From Pectobacterium aroidearum (GTDB lineage Bacteria > Pseudomonadota > Gammaproteobacteria > Enterobacterales > Enterobacteriaceae): a stretch of 64,000 nucleotides of DNA. The stretch's first letter is position 1. Every line of letters begins with the position of its first letter. The notes under the pieces were generated by a model that was given only the letters and a program-made list of their open reading frames with translations, was not told the DNA's origin and did not search any database. The position numbers and the translations under genes were made by a program. The DNA is taken from NCBI RefSeq assembly GCF_041228105.1, contig NZ_CP166097.1:1922001-1986000 (forward strand). The letters run 5' to 3'. This document shows positions 35,327 through 42,776 of this stretch, one piece after another.

Positions 35327-36247
35327 TTAGCGTGAAGTGACGAGAGCGGGCTCTTCTTCTACCGAGGATTGCGCTTCAGGTTCGGTTGTACCGGGCGTCG
35401 TAGGCGGCATATCCACGCTGTTATCAGACCTTTCTGACGCAGTGGATACCGCTGTAGCATGCTCGGAAGAGGGAGCCTGGTTGGCAGTGGGATAGACCAA
35501 TTGGCCATCGATCTTGATCAGGCCAATATGGATCAGTTTGGACTCCAGACTCGCAGCCGGCTCGCCGGCATGCTCGCCCTTCGTGCGAAGGTACGGATCA
35601 GCTTTCATGTCGTTGAGACGAAAGGCCACCAGTACCTTGCGCTCAGCCTCGACGGCCTGCACGCAACGGCGCACCAGATGTTGAGCCTCCGGTGTGGTCA
35701 CGATGGTGTTGATGTACCGGTATTCCGGTTCTTCGACAGGCCCGGCCAGCGCACCGATGGTGCATGCGAGGAACGGGTCACCCTTCTTCGGTGTGACGTC
35801 TTTGGGCCGATTGAGGTAGCCAATGCCCCGAGTGACCAACTCGTACTGTTCGATTATTTGCAGTGCGGCAGGGGCGATCAGTTCAGCTTTCAGGAGCCGT
35901 CCCTTGAGACTGGCTGCCGGTTCACCCTTGCGCTCACCGCTGGGGCGAATGAATGCATCACTCCACAGATCCCCCAGCCGGAACTTGATCATCGGACGCT
36001 GCTTTGGATCATCAATGCCGACATAGTGTTCGACCAGTTTTTTAGCCTCGGCACCTGTGACTTTGACATCAAAATAGCGGGTGGTCGGTTCTTGGGACGA
36101 GCCGACCAGCGCTGCGATGGTGCAGGCCAGGAAGGGTTGAGCACGTCGGCCACCCCGCACGGGAACTTCCCGTACGCGTTGCAGACGACCGTAACCTTCG
36201 GTGTGCAGATCGAAATAGGCCTTTTCGCCTGAAGTAGAATGAGTCAT
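35327..36247 (-). CDS. STY4534 family ICE replication-associated protein, duplicated domain
   Basis: A 306-residue protein of the DUF3577/STY4534 type. The domain occurs twice: the signature PFLACTI-ALxG followed by a YxD/N-V strand appears at about residues 37-70 and again at about 158-190, and the tail signature GEPAASLxxxL also occurs twice. The C-terminal 60 residues are Ser/Thr/Pro/Glu-rich and disordered. GGAGAT seven bases upstream fixes the start at 36247. These proteins are linked to replication of SPI-7-like elements by family name; the biochemical role is unknown. Confidence 0.8.
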   Translation of the reverse strand: MTHSTSGEKAYFDLHTEGYGRLQRVREVPVRGGRRAQPFLACTIAALVGSSQEPTTRYFDVKVTGAEAKKLVEHYVGIDDPKQRPMIKFRLGDLWSDAFIRPSGERKGEPAASLKGRLLKAELIAPAALQIIEQYELVTRGIGYLNRPKDVTPKKGDPFLACTIGALAGPVEEPEYRYINTIVTTPEAQHLVRRCVQAVEAERKVLVAFRLNDMKADPYLRTKGEHAGEPAASLESKLIHIGLIKIDGQLVYPTANQAPSSEHATAVSTASERSDNSVDMPPTTPGTTEPEAQSSVEEEPALVTSR

Positions 36248-36276
36248 GGTGAAATCTCCATTGAAAATGAAGCGGA

Positions 36277-36307
36277 GACACACCAGGCCCGATGGCGGGG
36301 GTGTGTC
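36277..36307 (-). promoter_or_regulatory. Leader hairpin before STY4534-like gene
   Basis: GACACACC (36277-36284) pairs perfectly with GGTGTGTC (36300-36307). On the minus strand it is followed by TCCGCTTCATTTTC and then GGAG and the ATG. The remaining bases up to the divergent hns-like gene (36308-36624) hold no further gene. Confidence 0.6.
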
Positions 36308-36624
36308 ACCCCGCGATGGGTTGATAAGGCGAATGCATCCACTACCGGTAGAAGCCGGTGGTCGTCCGCGCGAGGATGCTGTGCGAACTGGCTTGGTCAT
36401 GCGGTTTTTGCCGCACCGCAACCTTGGAGACCGTGGTTGCGTGGCATGTCGCTGACAACGTCAGCAAAACATGCAGACAGAATGCCCGTGCCTCAATGCC
36501 GGCGCGACGAGAAATATGAACTGGAGTCGTTCCCTATTTTCGAGATGCCATTCCTCTGGAAATGGCTGTCGTGGTACAAACGCGTACTTAACGACTTTCT
36601 GCATCACCCATGGAGGGAGAAATA

Positions 36625-36948
36625 ATGTCGATTGATTTGCAGGCGCTGTCCGCAGCCGAATTGAAGAACCTGATCGCATCCGCACAGGATCAACTGGTCA
36701 AGGGAGAACGTGAACGCATCAAGGCTGTTCGCGAGAAAATTCTGCAGTTGCTGGAAGGTGAAAATCTGGAGCTGGAGCAGGTCTTCCCGAACTCGAAGCC
36801 GAGTCCTCGGGTAAAAAATCCTGTGGCTCCCAAATATGCACATCCCGACAACCCAGGCCTGACCTGGAGTGGTCGAGGTAAGCAGCCGAACTGGTTCAAA
36901 GAGGCGCTCGCGGCAGGCAAAACGCAGGCGCAGTTATTGCTGCCCTAG
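36625..36948 (+). CDS. H-NS family nucleoid-associated protein
   Basis: A 107-residue protein with the H-NS plan: an N-terminal coiled-coil oligomerisation region (about 5-55), a linker, and a C-terminal DNA-binding domain with TWSGRGKQPNWFKEALAAGK, the AT-hook-like pattern of the Bv3F/H-NS type. AGGGAG six bases before the ATG at 36625 is preferred over an ATG at 36610. It is a lone plus-strand gene divergent from the STY4534-like gene. An element-encoded silencer that lowers the fitness cost of carriage is a known role for such proteins. Confidence 0.88.
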   Translation: MSIDLQALSAAELKNLIASAQDQLVKGERERIKAVREKILQLLEGENLELEQVFPNSKPSPRVKNPVAPKYAHPDNPGLTWSGRGKQPNWFKEALAAGKTQAQLLLP

Positions 36949-37013
36949 TCGTTATCCAAAGTGGCACCTGATCAGCACAGACCCAAGACAATCAGGTTTC
37001 CCTGCGGCGCGAT

Positions 37014-37856
37014 TTAATCACCGCAAAAACAGGCCACCGCATCTTCGGTTGAATCGAACAGATCACCCTGATTTGCGGCGAAGCGCGCCAGATCGGCATA
37101 GCTGGGACCGTCAATACGAAACCGTGTGCCACTGGCTTTGCTGGCCAGATTCAGTGATTCCATGCGTATCCACCATATGGCAGCTTCCGGTCTGGCCTTG
37201 ATGAGGGCCAGTCGCTGTCCCTGTGGCTTGAGGAAGCACAAATCACAGTTGCCTTCGAGTGTGCGGCCTTTCACGGTCAAGAGTTCCAGATCGAAAGGTT
37301 GCGCCTGCCAGAACGCACTGACCTCGTATACGCTGATGTTTGCATCGGCCAATGGCATGCACATCATTTCATGGCTTGATTCCGTGGAGTGACCGCGTGC
37401 CCGAATTTTGGCGACACGCCGTTGCTCGTCGGCGCGGATGCCAATGAATTGATCCCATTCCGCCCAACCAAGACTGCGCAGGTATTTATGCATCGGCCGA
37501 ATTTTCAGGCTGGTGGTGCAGCCGCGAGCAACGGGATTGGGCAGGTATTGGCGTTTACGGATCAACGCCTCGAAAGGCTCACCCTGACGGCTGGCCGTCG
37601 TGAAATCGACCCGTGTGAACCCTGGTGCAGCGTCCTGATATTCGAGCCAGTGGATGGAGGTTTTCCAATGTGTGGCGCAGTCACGCACGAAGCGCAGGGT
37701 AGCCTCTACTTCTTTGCCCGTGTTGGCGAAGCAGACTATGGTATCGGCAGGCAGGCCGCAGTTGGCCTGTAAAACGCGCCACAGCATATAGGCACTGGTG
37801 CGGCCACCGGAAAAACTGATGCAGGTCGGGGAGTCAATCTTGAACGGGTCGCGCAT
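37014..37856 (-). CDS. PAPS reductase-like (PP-loop) protein
   Basis: A 280-residue protein of the phosphoadenosine phosphosulfate reductase / DndC-like PP-loop superfamily. The nucleotide-binding motif is SFSGGRTSAYML (15-26). Cysteines near the C-terminus (NCDLCFLKP and ACFCGD) could bind a metal cluster. The original leader has been split by the IS element inserted 107 bases upstream of the start. In ICEs such proteins may take part in DNA modification; sulfate assimilation is unlikely in this context. Confidence 0.75.
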   Translation of the reverse strand: MRDPFKIDSPTCISFSGGRTSAYMLWRVLQANCGLPADTIVCFANTGKEVEATLRFVRDCATHWKTSIHWLEYQDAAPGFTRVDFTTASRQGEPFEALIRKRQYLPNPVARGCTTSLKIRPMHKYLRSLGWAEWDQFIGIRADEQRRVAKIRARGHSTESSHEMMCMPLADANISVYEVSAFWQAQPFDLELLTVKGRTLEGNCDLCFLKPQGQRLALIKARPEAAIWWIRMESLNLASKASGTRFRIDGPSYADLARFAANQGDLFDSTEDAVACFCGD

Positions 37857-37953
37857 GGGGGTGTCTCCAGGGGATCGCTGGCGGAATGGCCCGTCGTGGG
37901 CTGAGACGCATGCGTGTCAGCGGTGGAGGTGCTGGCGCGATAGGAAAGAAGCC

Positions 37954-37963
37954 CCCATGAGGG
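37954..37963 (+). repeat. Target-site duplication, left copy
   Basis: CCCATGAGGG at 37954-37963 is repeated exactly at 39244-39253, immediately outside the two ends of the insertion sequence. A 10-bp duplication fits the IS4 family and shows that the insertion is recent. Confidence 0.9.
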
Positions 37964-39243
37964 CTGACGGTTCCCCATAAATAAAGACAGGCATAGAAGG
38001 TTGTGATCTACTTAGTGTTCCACCAAAAAGTAAGGTCACGCCTCTATGCCTGCTTCACAAGTTTGCCATAAATTTTTTAGCCAGTCCCTGAACTCACTCC
38101 ATCAGTACCGTAAAATGCTCTGCTCGATATGACCGTTGCACTGACGCGTGGCGCATCGCTCTCTCTGACCAGCATCGGCAGGTATCTGCCAGGACCGGCA
38201 CGGGTTAAGCACAAGATTAAGCGTGTTGACCGCCATCTCAACAGTGACCTGATGTTTAGCGATGTCCCCGCTGTTTATCAGAAGCTTGTATCCCGCCTCA
38301 CCTGCAGCCTTTCATTATGCGTTATTGCCGTGGACTGGAGCGGCTATCCGTCATCGGAGCTCAGCGTTTTGCGGGCGAGTCTACTGTGCGATGGAAGAGC
38401 TATCCCGCTGATGAGTAAAGTCATTTCCTCTCAATACCAGAACAACGCTACCGTTCAGAACGATTTTCTCGATCAGATGGCTGCCGCCATCGGCAAAGAT
38501 AAGCAGGTCATTGTTGTGACTGATGCAGGCTTTCGCAGCAGTTGGTTTCACCACATTCGCTCTCTGGGCTGGCATTTTGTCGGACGTATCAGAGGTCGCC
38601 TTTATTTTCAGATAATCGGGGATGAGGAATGGAAAATGGCGCGGGATATTACGTCAAGAGCGAAGTCATGCTATCTGGGATTTGGGCGACTGGCACGCAA
38701 CGCCAGCCGTGACTGCCTCGGGCATTTCTATACCGTGCATAAGCGGGCAACGGGCAGGAAAGGTAACCAGTGCTTCCCTAAAACGGACAAGATGTATCGT
38801 AAAAGCGCGCGTGAACCGTGGCTGCTTTTTACCAGCCTGATGGGATATAAACCACGTGAGATAGTTAAAATTTACAGTCGCCGTATGCAGATAGAGCAGA
38901 ATTTTAGAGATGAGAAAAGTGAGCGCTATGGACTGGGGCTTAGGGCAAGTAAAAGTCGGGGCGAAAAGCGAATATCAGTGCTCTGCCTGATAGCGACACT
39001 CTACAGCATCATCATGTGGCTAACGGGTTATTATCTTGAAAGCAAAGGAATAAATAGATGGTTTCAGGCGAACAGTGAGAAATCTCGGAGGGTGTTGTCG
39101 TATCTGACATTGAGTGAAAATGTCATCCGTCAATCACCGAGGATCCTGTCGAGGATGAACCCCGACAGGGTATACGACGATATGGCGAGAGCCTATCGAA
39201 ACATCATCATGGTGTATTGATGATGTTTCTGGGGATCTCTCAG
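37964..39243 (+). mobile_element. IS10-like insertion sequence (IS4 family), 1,280 bp
   Basis: The left end CTGACGGTTCCCCATAA and the inverted right end CTGAGAGATCCCCAGAA match at 13 of 17 positions; the right end equals the IS10 terminus over its first 13 bases. Ten-base direct repeats flank both ends. One transposase gene fills the element. The insertion split a stem-loop, AGCCCCC-ATGA-GGGGGCT, that formed part of the leader of the PAPS-reductase-like gene. Confidence 0.92.
38129..39220 (+). CDS. IS10-type DDE transposase, N-terminus in another frame
   Basis: A 363-residue transposase similar to IS10 transposase along its length. The IS4-family Y2R3E6K box reads YSRRMQIEQNFRDEK, and the first two catalytic aspartates lie in VIAVDWSG and VVTDAGF. 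The expected first 27 residues are encoded at 38046-38129 in another frame (from MPASQV), which ends in TGA overlapping the ATG at 38129. One added A in the AAAA run at 38112-38115 would fuse them. The transposase is therefore shortened, or made by frameshifting or re-initiation. Confidence 0.85.
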   Translation: MTVALTRGASLSLTSIGRYLPGPARVKHKIKRVDRHLNSDLMFSDVPAVYQKLVSRLTCSLSLCVIAVDWSGYPSSELSVLRASLLCDGRAIPLMSKVISSQYQNNATVQNDFLDQMAAAIGKDKQVIVVTDAGFRSSWFHHIRSLGWHFVGRIRGRLYFQIIGDEEWKMARDITSRAKSCYLGFGRLARNASRDCLGHFYTVHKRATGRKGNQCFPKTDKMYRKSAREPWLLFTSLMGYKPREIVKIYSRRMQIEQNFRDEKSERYGLGLRASKSRGEKRISVLCLIATLYSIIMWLTGYYLESKGINRWFQANSEKSRRVLSYLTLSENVIRQSPRILSRMNPDRVYDDMARAYRNIIMVY

Positions 39244-39253
39244 CCCATGAGGG
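39244..39253 (+). repeat. Target-site duplication, right copy
   Basis: CCCATGAGGG, identical to 37954-37963. Removing the IS and one copy restores the perfect hairpin AGCCCCC-ATGA-GGGGGCT. Confidence 0.9.
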
Positions 39254-39271
39254 GGCTATGGAGGACGAGGC

Positions 39272-39637
39272 TCAGTTGCTATCGGGGCTTGTCGCGACAA
39301 CTTGCAGGAAAATCTGTGTTGCGGTAGCGGACACTTCGAGATCACCAGCACCATCCAGGATGCCGGTAAACACCCTGTCGCCAGGTTCGAAAAACTCACC
39401 AAAATCATCGCCACCGAACTCAGCGCGTGAACGCTCCCACCAGTCGTCGAAGGGCGCAACGTCAGGGTTGCAGCCAATTGCGTAGGCGATCAGCTTTTGA
39501 CGCCCATCGGGATGGCGTTCACCATGCTCGGCGAGCCAGTAAACACCCTGATCCTTGACCAGGATGATGCGGCACTGATTGGCAACAGCCTCGGCGATGA
39601 CGGGCCGCAATTCGGCTCCTTTGAAGCGTAAAGTCAT
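39272..39637 (-). CDS. DUF3085 family ICE protein
   Basis: A 121-residue protein starting MTLRFKGAELRPVIAEA, which matches DUF3085. It is compact, acidic (FGGDDFGEFFEPGDRVF) and without recognised catalytic residues. It is conserved in the same block as DUF3275 and STY4534-like genes. Its stop lies 29 bases from the right end of the IS. Function unknown. Confidence 0.78.
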   Translation of the reverse strand: MTLRFKGAELRPVIAEAVANQCRIILVKDQGVYWLAEHGERHPDGRQKLIAYAIGCNPDVAPFDDWWERSRAEFGGDDFGEFFEPGDRVFTGILDGAGDLEVSATATQIFLQVVATSPDSN

Positions 39638-39664
39638 ACAAGTTACTCCTGAGAGGATGGTATG

Positions 39665-39695
39665 CCGGGCAACACAGTGAAGAAGTGTTGTCCGG
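39665..39695 (-). promoter_or_regulatory. Leader hairpin before DUF3085
   Basis: CCGGGCAACAC (39665-39675) pairs with GTGTTGTCCGG (39685-39695) over 11 bp with one wobble. No clear T-run follows on the minus strand. Downstream come AGGAG and the DUF3085 ATG. Confidence 0.6.
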
Positions 39696-39784
39696 GGCGG
39701 GGGATTGGTGCGTATCCCAGTCGAGGTGCGATAAGTAAACGATGCTGGTCAGATAACCACCGTATAGACGGGTTGTCTGTCGCG

Positions 39785-40582
39785 TCATGACTTGCGTCGC
39801 AGCGGCTTTTGAATGGTGCGCACACGTATGCGACGCCAACTGCCATCGTCGATCAGCCTGAACAGTACGTCTCCGAGGGTATCGAAGAACACACCGTCAA
39901 CCCGTTCAACCAACTCTCCATCGTGGCTCAGCACTACGGCATAGAGGTCGTCGGCGCGTTCGTATTGCACAGTGACGCGGCCATTGAATTTCGCCGTGCT
40001 TGTGTTGAAGCTGATAGCCGGTGGTGTAGCGATGATGTCCTTGGGCAGTGGATCAACCCAGGTGAAATCCCGCGCACCCGCATCAACCAGCAGGTGCGTA
40101 ATCCGACGAAAACCATCCGGTGCCGGCAGCTCCTCCAGTTGCCTGATCAGTTCCTGTAACTCCGGGCAGCGGGGTTGCGGGATCGGAAGCTTGGCGGGGG
40201 CGGAGCCGAGGACATACGTCTGGAGCTTGTAGGGCTTGCCATCAGCGGTGTATTTGGTGCGCTCTTCGGGGGTGTCTGCGCGAAGACCGTCGAAGCGATG
40301 CCGTGCGTAGGGTTCGACCTGCACCCTGGCTCCTTCGTCTGGATCTTCGGTCACGAGCGTCCGGTCAAGCACGGCGAACTCGATTCGGCCCGTCTTGACG
40401 ACAATGGCATCCTCCGTCCTGGCGATGATCTTTCCTTCAAAAGGCTTGGGATCAATGTGAAAGCCCAGTGTCGACACCTTGGGCTGGCCGTCAAAAATTT
40501 TGAACCTGAAACTGCGGGCATTGGAAGGAACGTGGTCACGCACCAATGACTGCATCTGATTGCGAATGGTTTGATGATCCAT
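39785..40582 (-). CDS. Conserved ICE hypothetical protein
   Basis: A 265-residue soluble protein without a recognised domain. It is beta-rich in its first half (KIFDGQPKVSTLGFHIDPKPF, IIARTEDAIVVKTGRIEFAVLD) and in its C-terminal third (GRVTVQYERADDLYAVVLSHDGELVERVDGV). Codon use matches the block. It lies between the cytosine methyltransferase and DUF3085, with its own hairpin leader. Function unknown. Confidence 0.68.
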   Translation of the reverse strand: MDHQTIRNQMQSLVRDHVPSNARSFRFKIFDGQPKVSTLGFHIDPKPFEGKIIARTEDAIVVKTGRIEFAVLDRTLVTEDPDEGARVQVEPYARHRFDGLRADTPEERTKYTADGKPYKLQTYVLGSAPAKLPIPQPRCPELQELIRQLEELPAPDGFRRITHLLVDAGARDFTWVDPLPKDIIATPPAISFNTSTAKFNGRVTVQYERADDLYAVVLSHDGELVERVDGVFFDTLGDVLFRLIDDGSWRRIRVRTIQKPLRRKS

Positions 40583-40594
40583 GGGAAAGTCTCC

Positions 40595-40633
40595 AAAAAA
40601 AGGAGCTCCCCAGCCACAAGGGAGGAGAGCCCC
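40595..40633 (-). promoter_or_regulatory. Terminator-like leader before the 265-residue protein
   Basis: A GC-rich inverted region (CTCCC at 40606-40610 with GGGAG at 40620-40624, and weaker outer pairing) is followed on the minus strand by seven T and then directly by GGAG and the ATG at 40582. It has the same arrangement as the hairpins at 31660 and 33630, though with a weaker stem. Confidence 0.45.
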
Positions 40634-40815
40634 TATGGGTGGAATGAGAAAATAGCGAAAGCCAACACACCGTCGGCGTGTCGCAGTCTTGATGGCCTTG
40701 ACTGCCTGGGATGTTGCCAGCTACGCCGGCGAACATGTATTCAGCATGACGTGGCAACGGTGCGTGTGTGTGGAACAACACGCATCAGGACGTGCCCGTA
40801 TTGGTTAGCGCGATG

Positions 40816-42249
40816 TCACCCGGGTGTCTGCAATGCCTGGAGCAGACGCTGACCCAGCCAGGCTACGCATGGTACGGCCATAGAATTGCCGATCGCTTTG
40901 TAGCGGGGGGTATCAGCAGCAGGTTTGCCGCCGCGATATGGCACCAGCGTCCAGCCATCCGGCATGCCCTGCAAGCGTTCGCATTCGACGGGCATGAGCC
41001 GCCTGACCCTCCATTGCTGCCAGTTTTCTCCATTATGCTCAAGCGGCGTGTAATGGAAGTGCGCGTCAGGCGGGGTGACGCTGAACACGGTTGGCATGCC
41101 CTGACCGGGCTTTCCGCCGCTGGCGAGCAGCGTGCCAGCGATCTGCCCGTGACCCGATTCCAGGCGCAGTTCGCCACGCCCGTTCTGTGCAAAGGCGATG
41201 GCAGGCCAGGCCCTGGTCCGCAATGTCGGGGTGACGTCTTTTACGGCATCCGCGCCATAGTCCTGAGCGGTAAAGGCCATCATCGGGATACCTTTGTTGG
41301 CACCATCTTCCCTGTAGTCTTTGCCATGCGTTGCCGGGTTCAGTGTATGGCTGAGGGGGCCTGCCATCGACTGCACCAGGAAGTTCTCGGTGCAGATGTC
41401 ATGTTTGGAACCGGCTGCCATCAGGCAGGCCGCCACGTTGACTGGCCCTGTACCGCCAGCGAAACTGAATGTCGTGACCACCTTGTCATAGGGGCTCAGT
41501 CCGGCATAGTCGCTTGCTGTCGCAGGGCCTGCTCCAGCAGCGCGGGCAGCTTCTTGCCACGGCGAGCTGCTCGCATAAGAATGCCCGCGCACGCTGTCGC
41601 GCTCAAAAAGTACTTCGCAGGGATCGAGGTCGTCTCGACCACTTGCCACAAGAAACACACGCTTGCGGCGCTGGGCGACACCGAAGTGTTGGGCGTCGAG
41701 CACCCGCCACGCGAGGCGACGGCGGGGTCCAGACACGTGACCTGCGTGCGCCCATTTTTCCCCTGGCGGGTTGAGCGCATGGCTTTCTCCGGCCAGTGCG
41801 CCCAGCAGGCAGCCAAAGGCGTTGGAGCGGTCACTGAGCACGCCAGGGACGTTTTCCCAGACGATCGTGGTGGGGGACTGATGATTTTTGAGACGGATTT
41901 GGTCGATGACATTGGCAAGCTCCACGTAGCTGAGGGTTAAGGCACCGCGAGGGTCGTTCAGTCCCCGTCGTGCGCCGGCAATGCTGAACGCCTGGCAAGG
42001 TGTCCCGCCAACCAGAATATCTGGGGCGATGACCTCGCCAGCGTGTACCTGGTTGGCGATGTGCGTCATGTCGCCGAGGTTGGGCACATGGGGGTAGCGG
42101 TGTGCGAGCACGGCACACGGGAAAGGGTCGATTTCCGAAAACCAGGCGGCTTTCATACCCAGTGGTTCCCAGGCGAGGCTGACTGCCTCGATGCCACTGC
42201 AGACGCTGCCGAATTGCAGTACATGGGGTGTTGTAGGTTGCATGTTCAT
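40816..42249 (-). CDS. DNA cytosine-5 methyltransferase
   Basis: A 477-residue C5 methyltransferase. Motif I is FGSVCSGIEA (13-22), motif IV with the catalytic cysteine is GTPCQ (82-86), motif VI is ENV (about 126-128), motif VIII is QRRKRVF, and motif X is AIGNSMAVPCV near the C-terminus, so the enzyme looks intact. It methylates cytosine in a site set by the variable region between VIII and X. No endonuclease gene adjoins it, so it is an orphan, probably serving anti-restriction. AGGAGA before 42249 fixes the start. Confidence 0.9.
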   Translation of the reverse strand: MNMQPTTPHVLQFGSVCSGIEAVSLAWEPLGMKAAWFSEIDPFPCAVLAHRYPHVPNLGDMTHIANQVHAGEVIAPDILVGGTPCQAFSIAGARRGLNDPRGALTLSYVELANVIDQIRLKNHQSPTTIVWENVPGVLSDRSNAFGCLLGALAGESHALNPPGEKWAHAGHVSGPRRRLAWRVLDAQHFGVAQRRKRVFLVASGRDDLDPCEVLFERDSVRGHSYASSSPWQEAARAAGAGPATASDYAGLSPYDKVVTTFSFAGGTGPVNVAACLMAAGSKHDICTENFLVQSMAGPLSHTLNPATHGKDYREDGANKGIPMMAFTAQDYGADAVKDVTPTLRTRAWPAIAFAQNGRGELRLESGHGQIAGTLLASGGKPGQGMPTVFSVTPPDAHFHYTPLEHNGENWQQWRVRRLMPVECERLQGMPDGWTLVPYRGGKPAADTPRYKAIGNSMAVPCVAWLGQRLLQALQTPG

Positions 42250-42776
42250 AGGGTCTCCTGTTTTTTGGTTCAGGGCCACAGGCCCAACCTTGTGTGTCGT
42301 AAATCAGGAGAAAAAGTGTCGGGGACCTGTTGGCCTCCGACTTGGTAGGAATAAACCACCTGTGGGCTGTTTCAGGATGTGGTCGTCGTCAAAACCATTC
42401 ACTGTCGCAGCAATCGCACCCGGCCGTTATCGTGGTTGTGGCCGGAATCCTCTGGCATGTATCCACACACAAAGGGAGCCCAGTTTTTCGCCGTTGGGCG
42501 CGGCAACGAATACCGTCATCCCCGAAGGGTTTCCTGATGTCTGGCCTCTCAAACAAGGCATCAGGAAACCCTTCAAGGAAGGCGGAAGTACCGGAGAAGA
42601 GGGAAAGCGTCTGGTGCGATCCGTGGACGAGTTGCCCTCTGCCTCGCTGCCTGAGCATAGCGAAGTGCGCACTGTTTAGTAGAAGGCTTGGTGCGCGGGG
42701 ATTCCCGCATGGGCGCGGGGGGGGGGGAGCCATGTCATCACTGAAGATGTGGCATGGCTTTTGGGTTCAGGGCGGT
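42250..42776. other. Gene-free regulatory gap upstream of the cytosine methyltransferase
   Basis: More than 500 bases between topB and the methyltransferase without a credible gene. It holds a perfect 16-bp inverted repeat (42524-42574) and a run of 11 G (42717-42727). Candidate contents are a promoter, a replication or transfer site, or a decayed gene. Confidence 0.5.
42524..42574. repeat. Perfect 16-bp inverted repeat with 19-base loop
   Basis: GAAGGGTTTCCTGATG (42524-42539) is the exact reverse complement of CATCAGGAAACCCTTC (42559-42574). The stem is too long and too weakly GC-biased for an ordinary terminator, and no T-run follows. It is more like a protein binding site or a strand-specific structure. 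Confidence 0.85.

Noticed and set aside
35459..36232. A 257-codon plus-strand frame opposite the STY4534-like gene
   Set aside because: Antisense shadow; the duplicated-domain protein on the minus strand is real.
40768..41940. A 390-codon plus-strand open frame opposite the cytosine methyltransferase
   Set aside because: Antisense to an intact C5 methyltransferase with all motifs; no ribosome-binding site.
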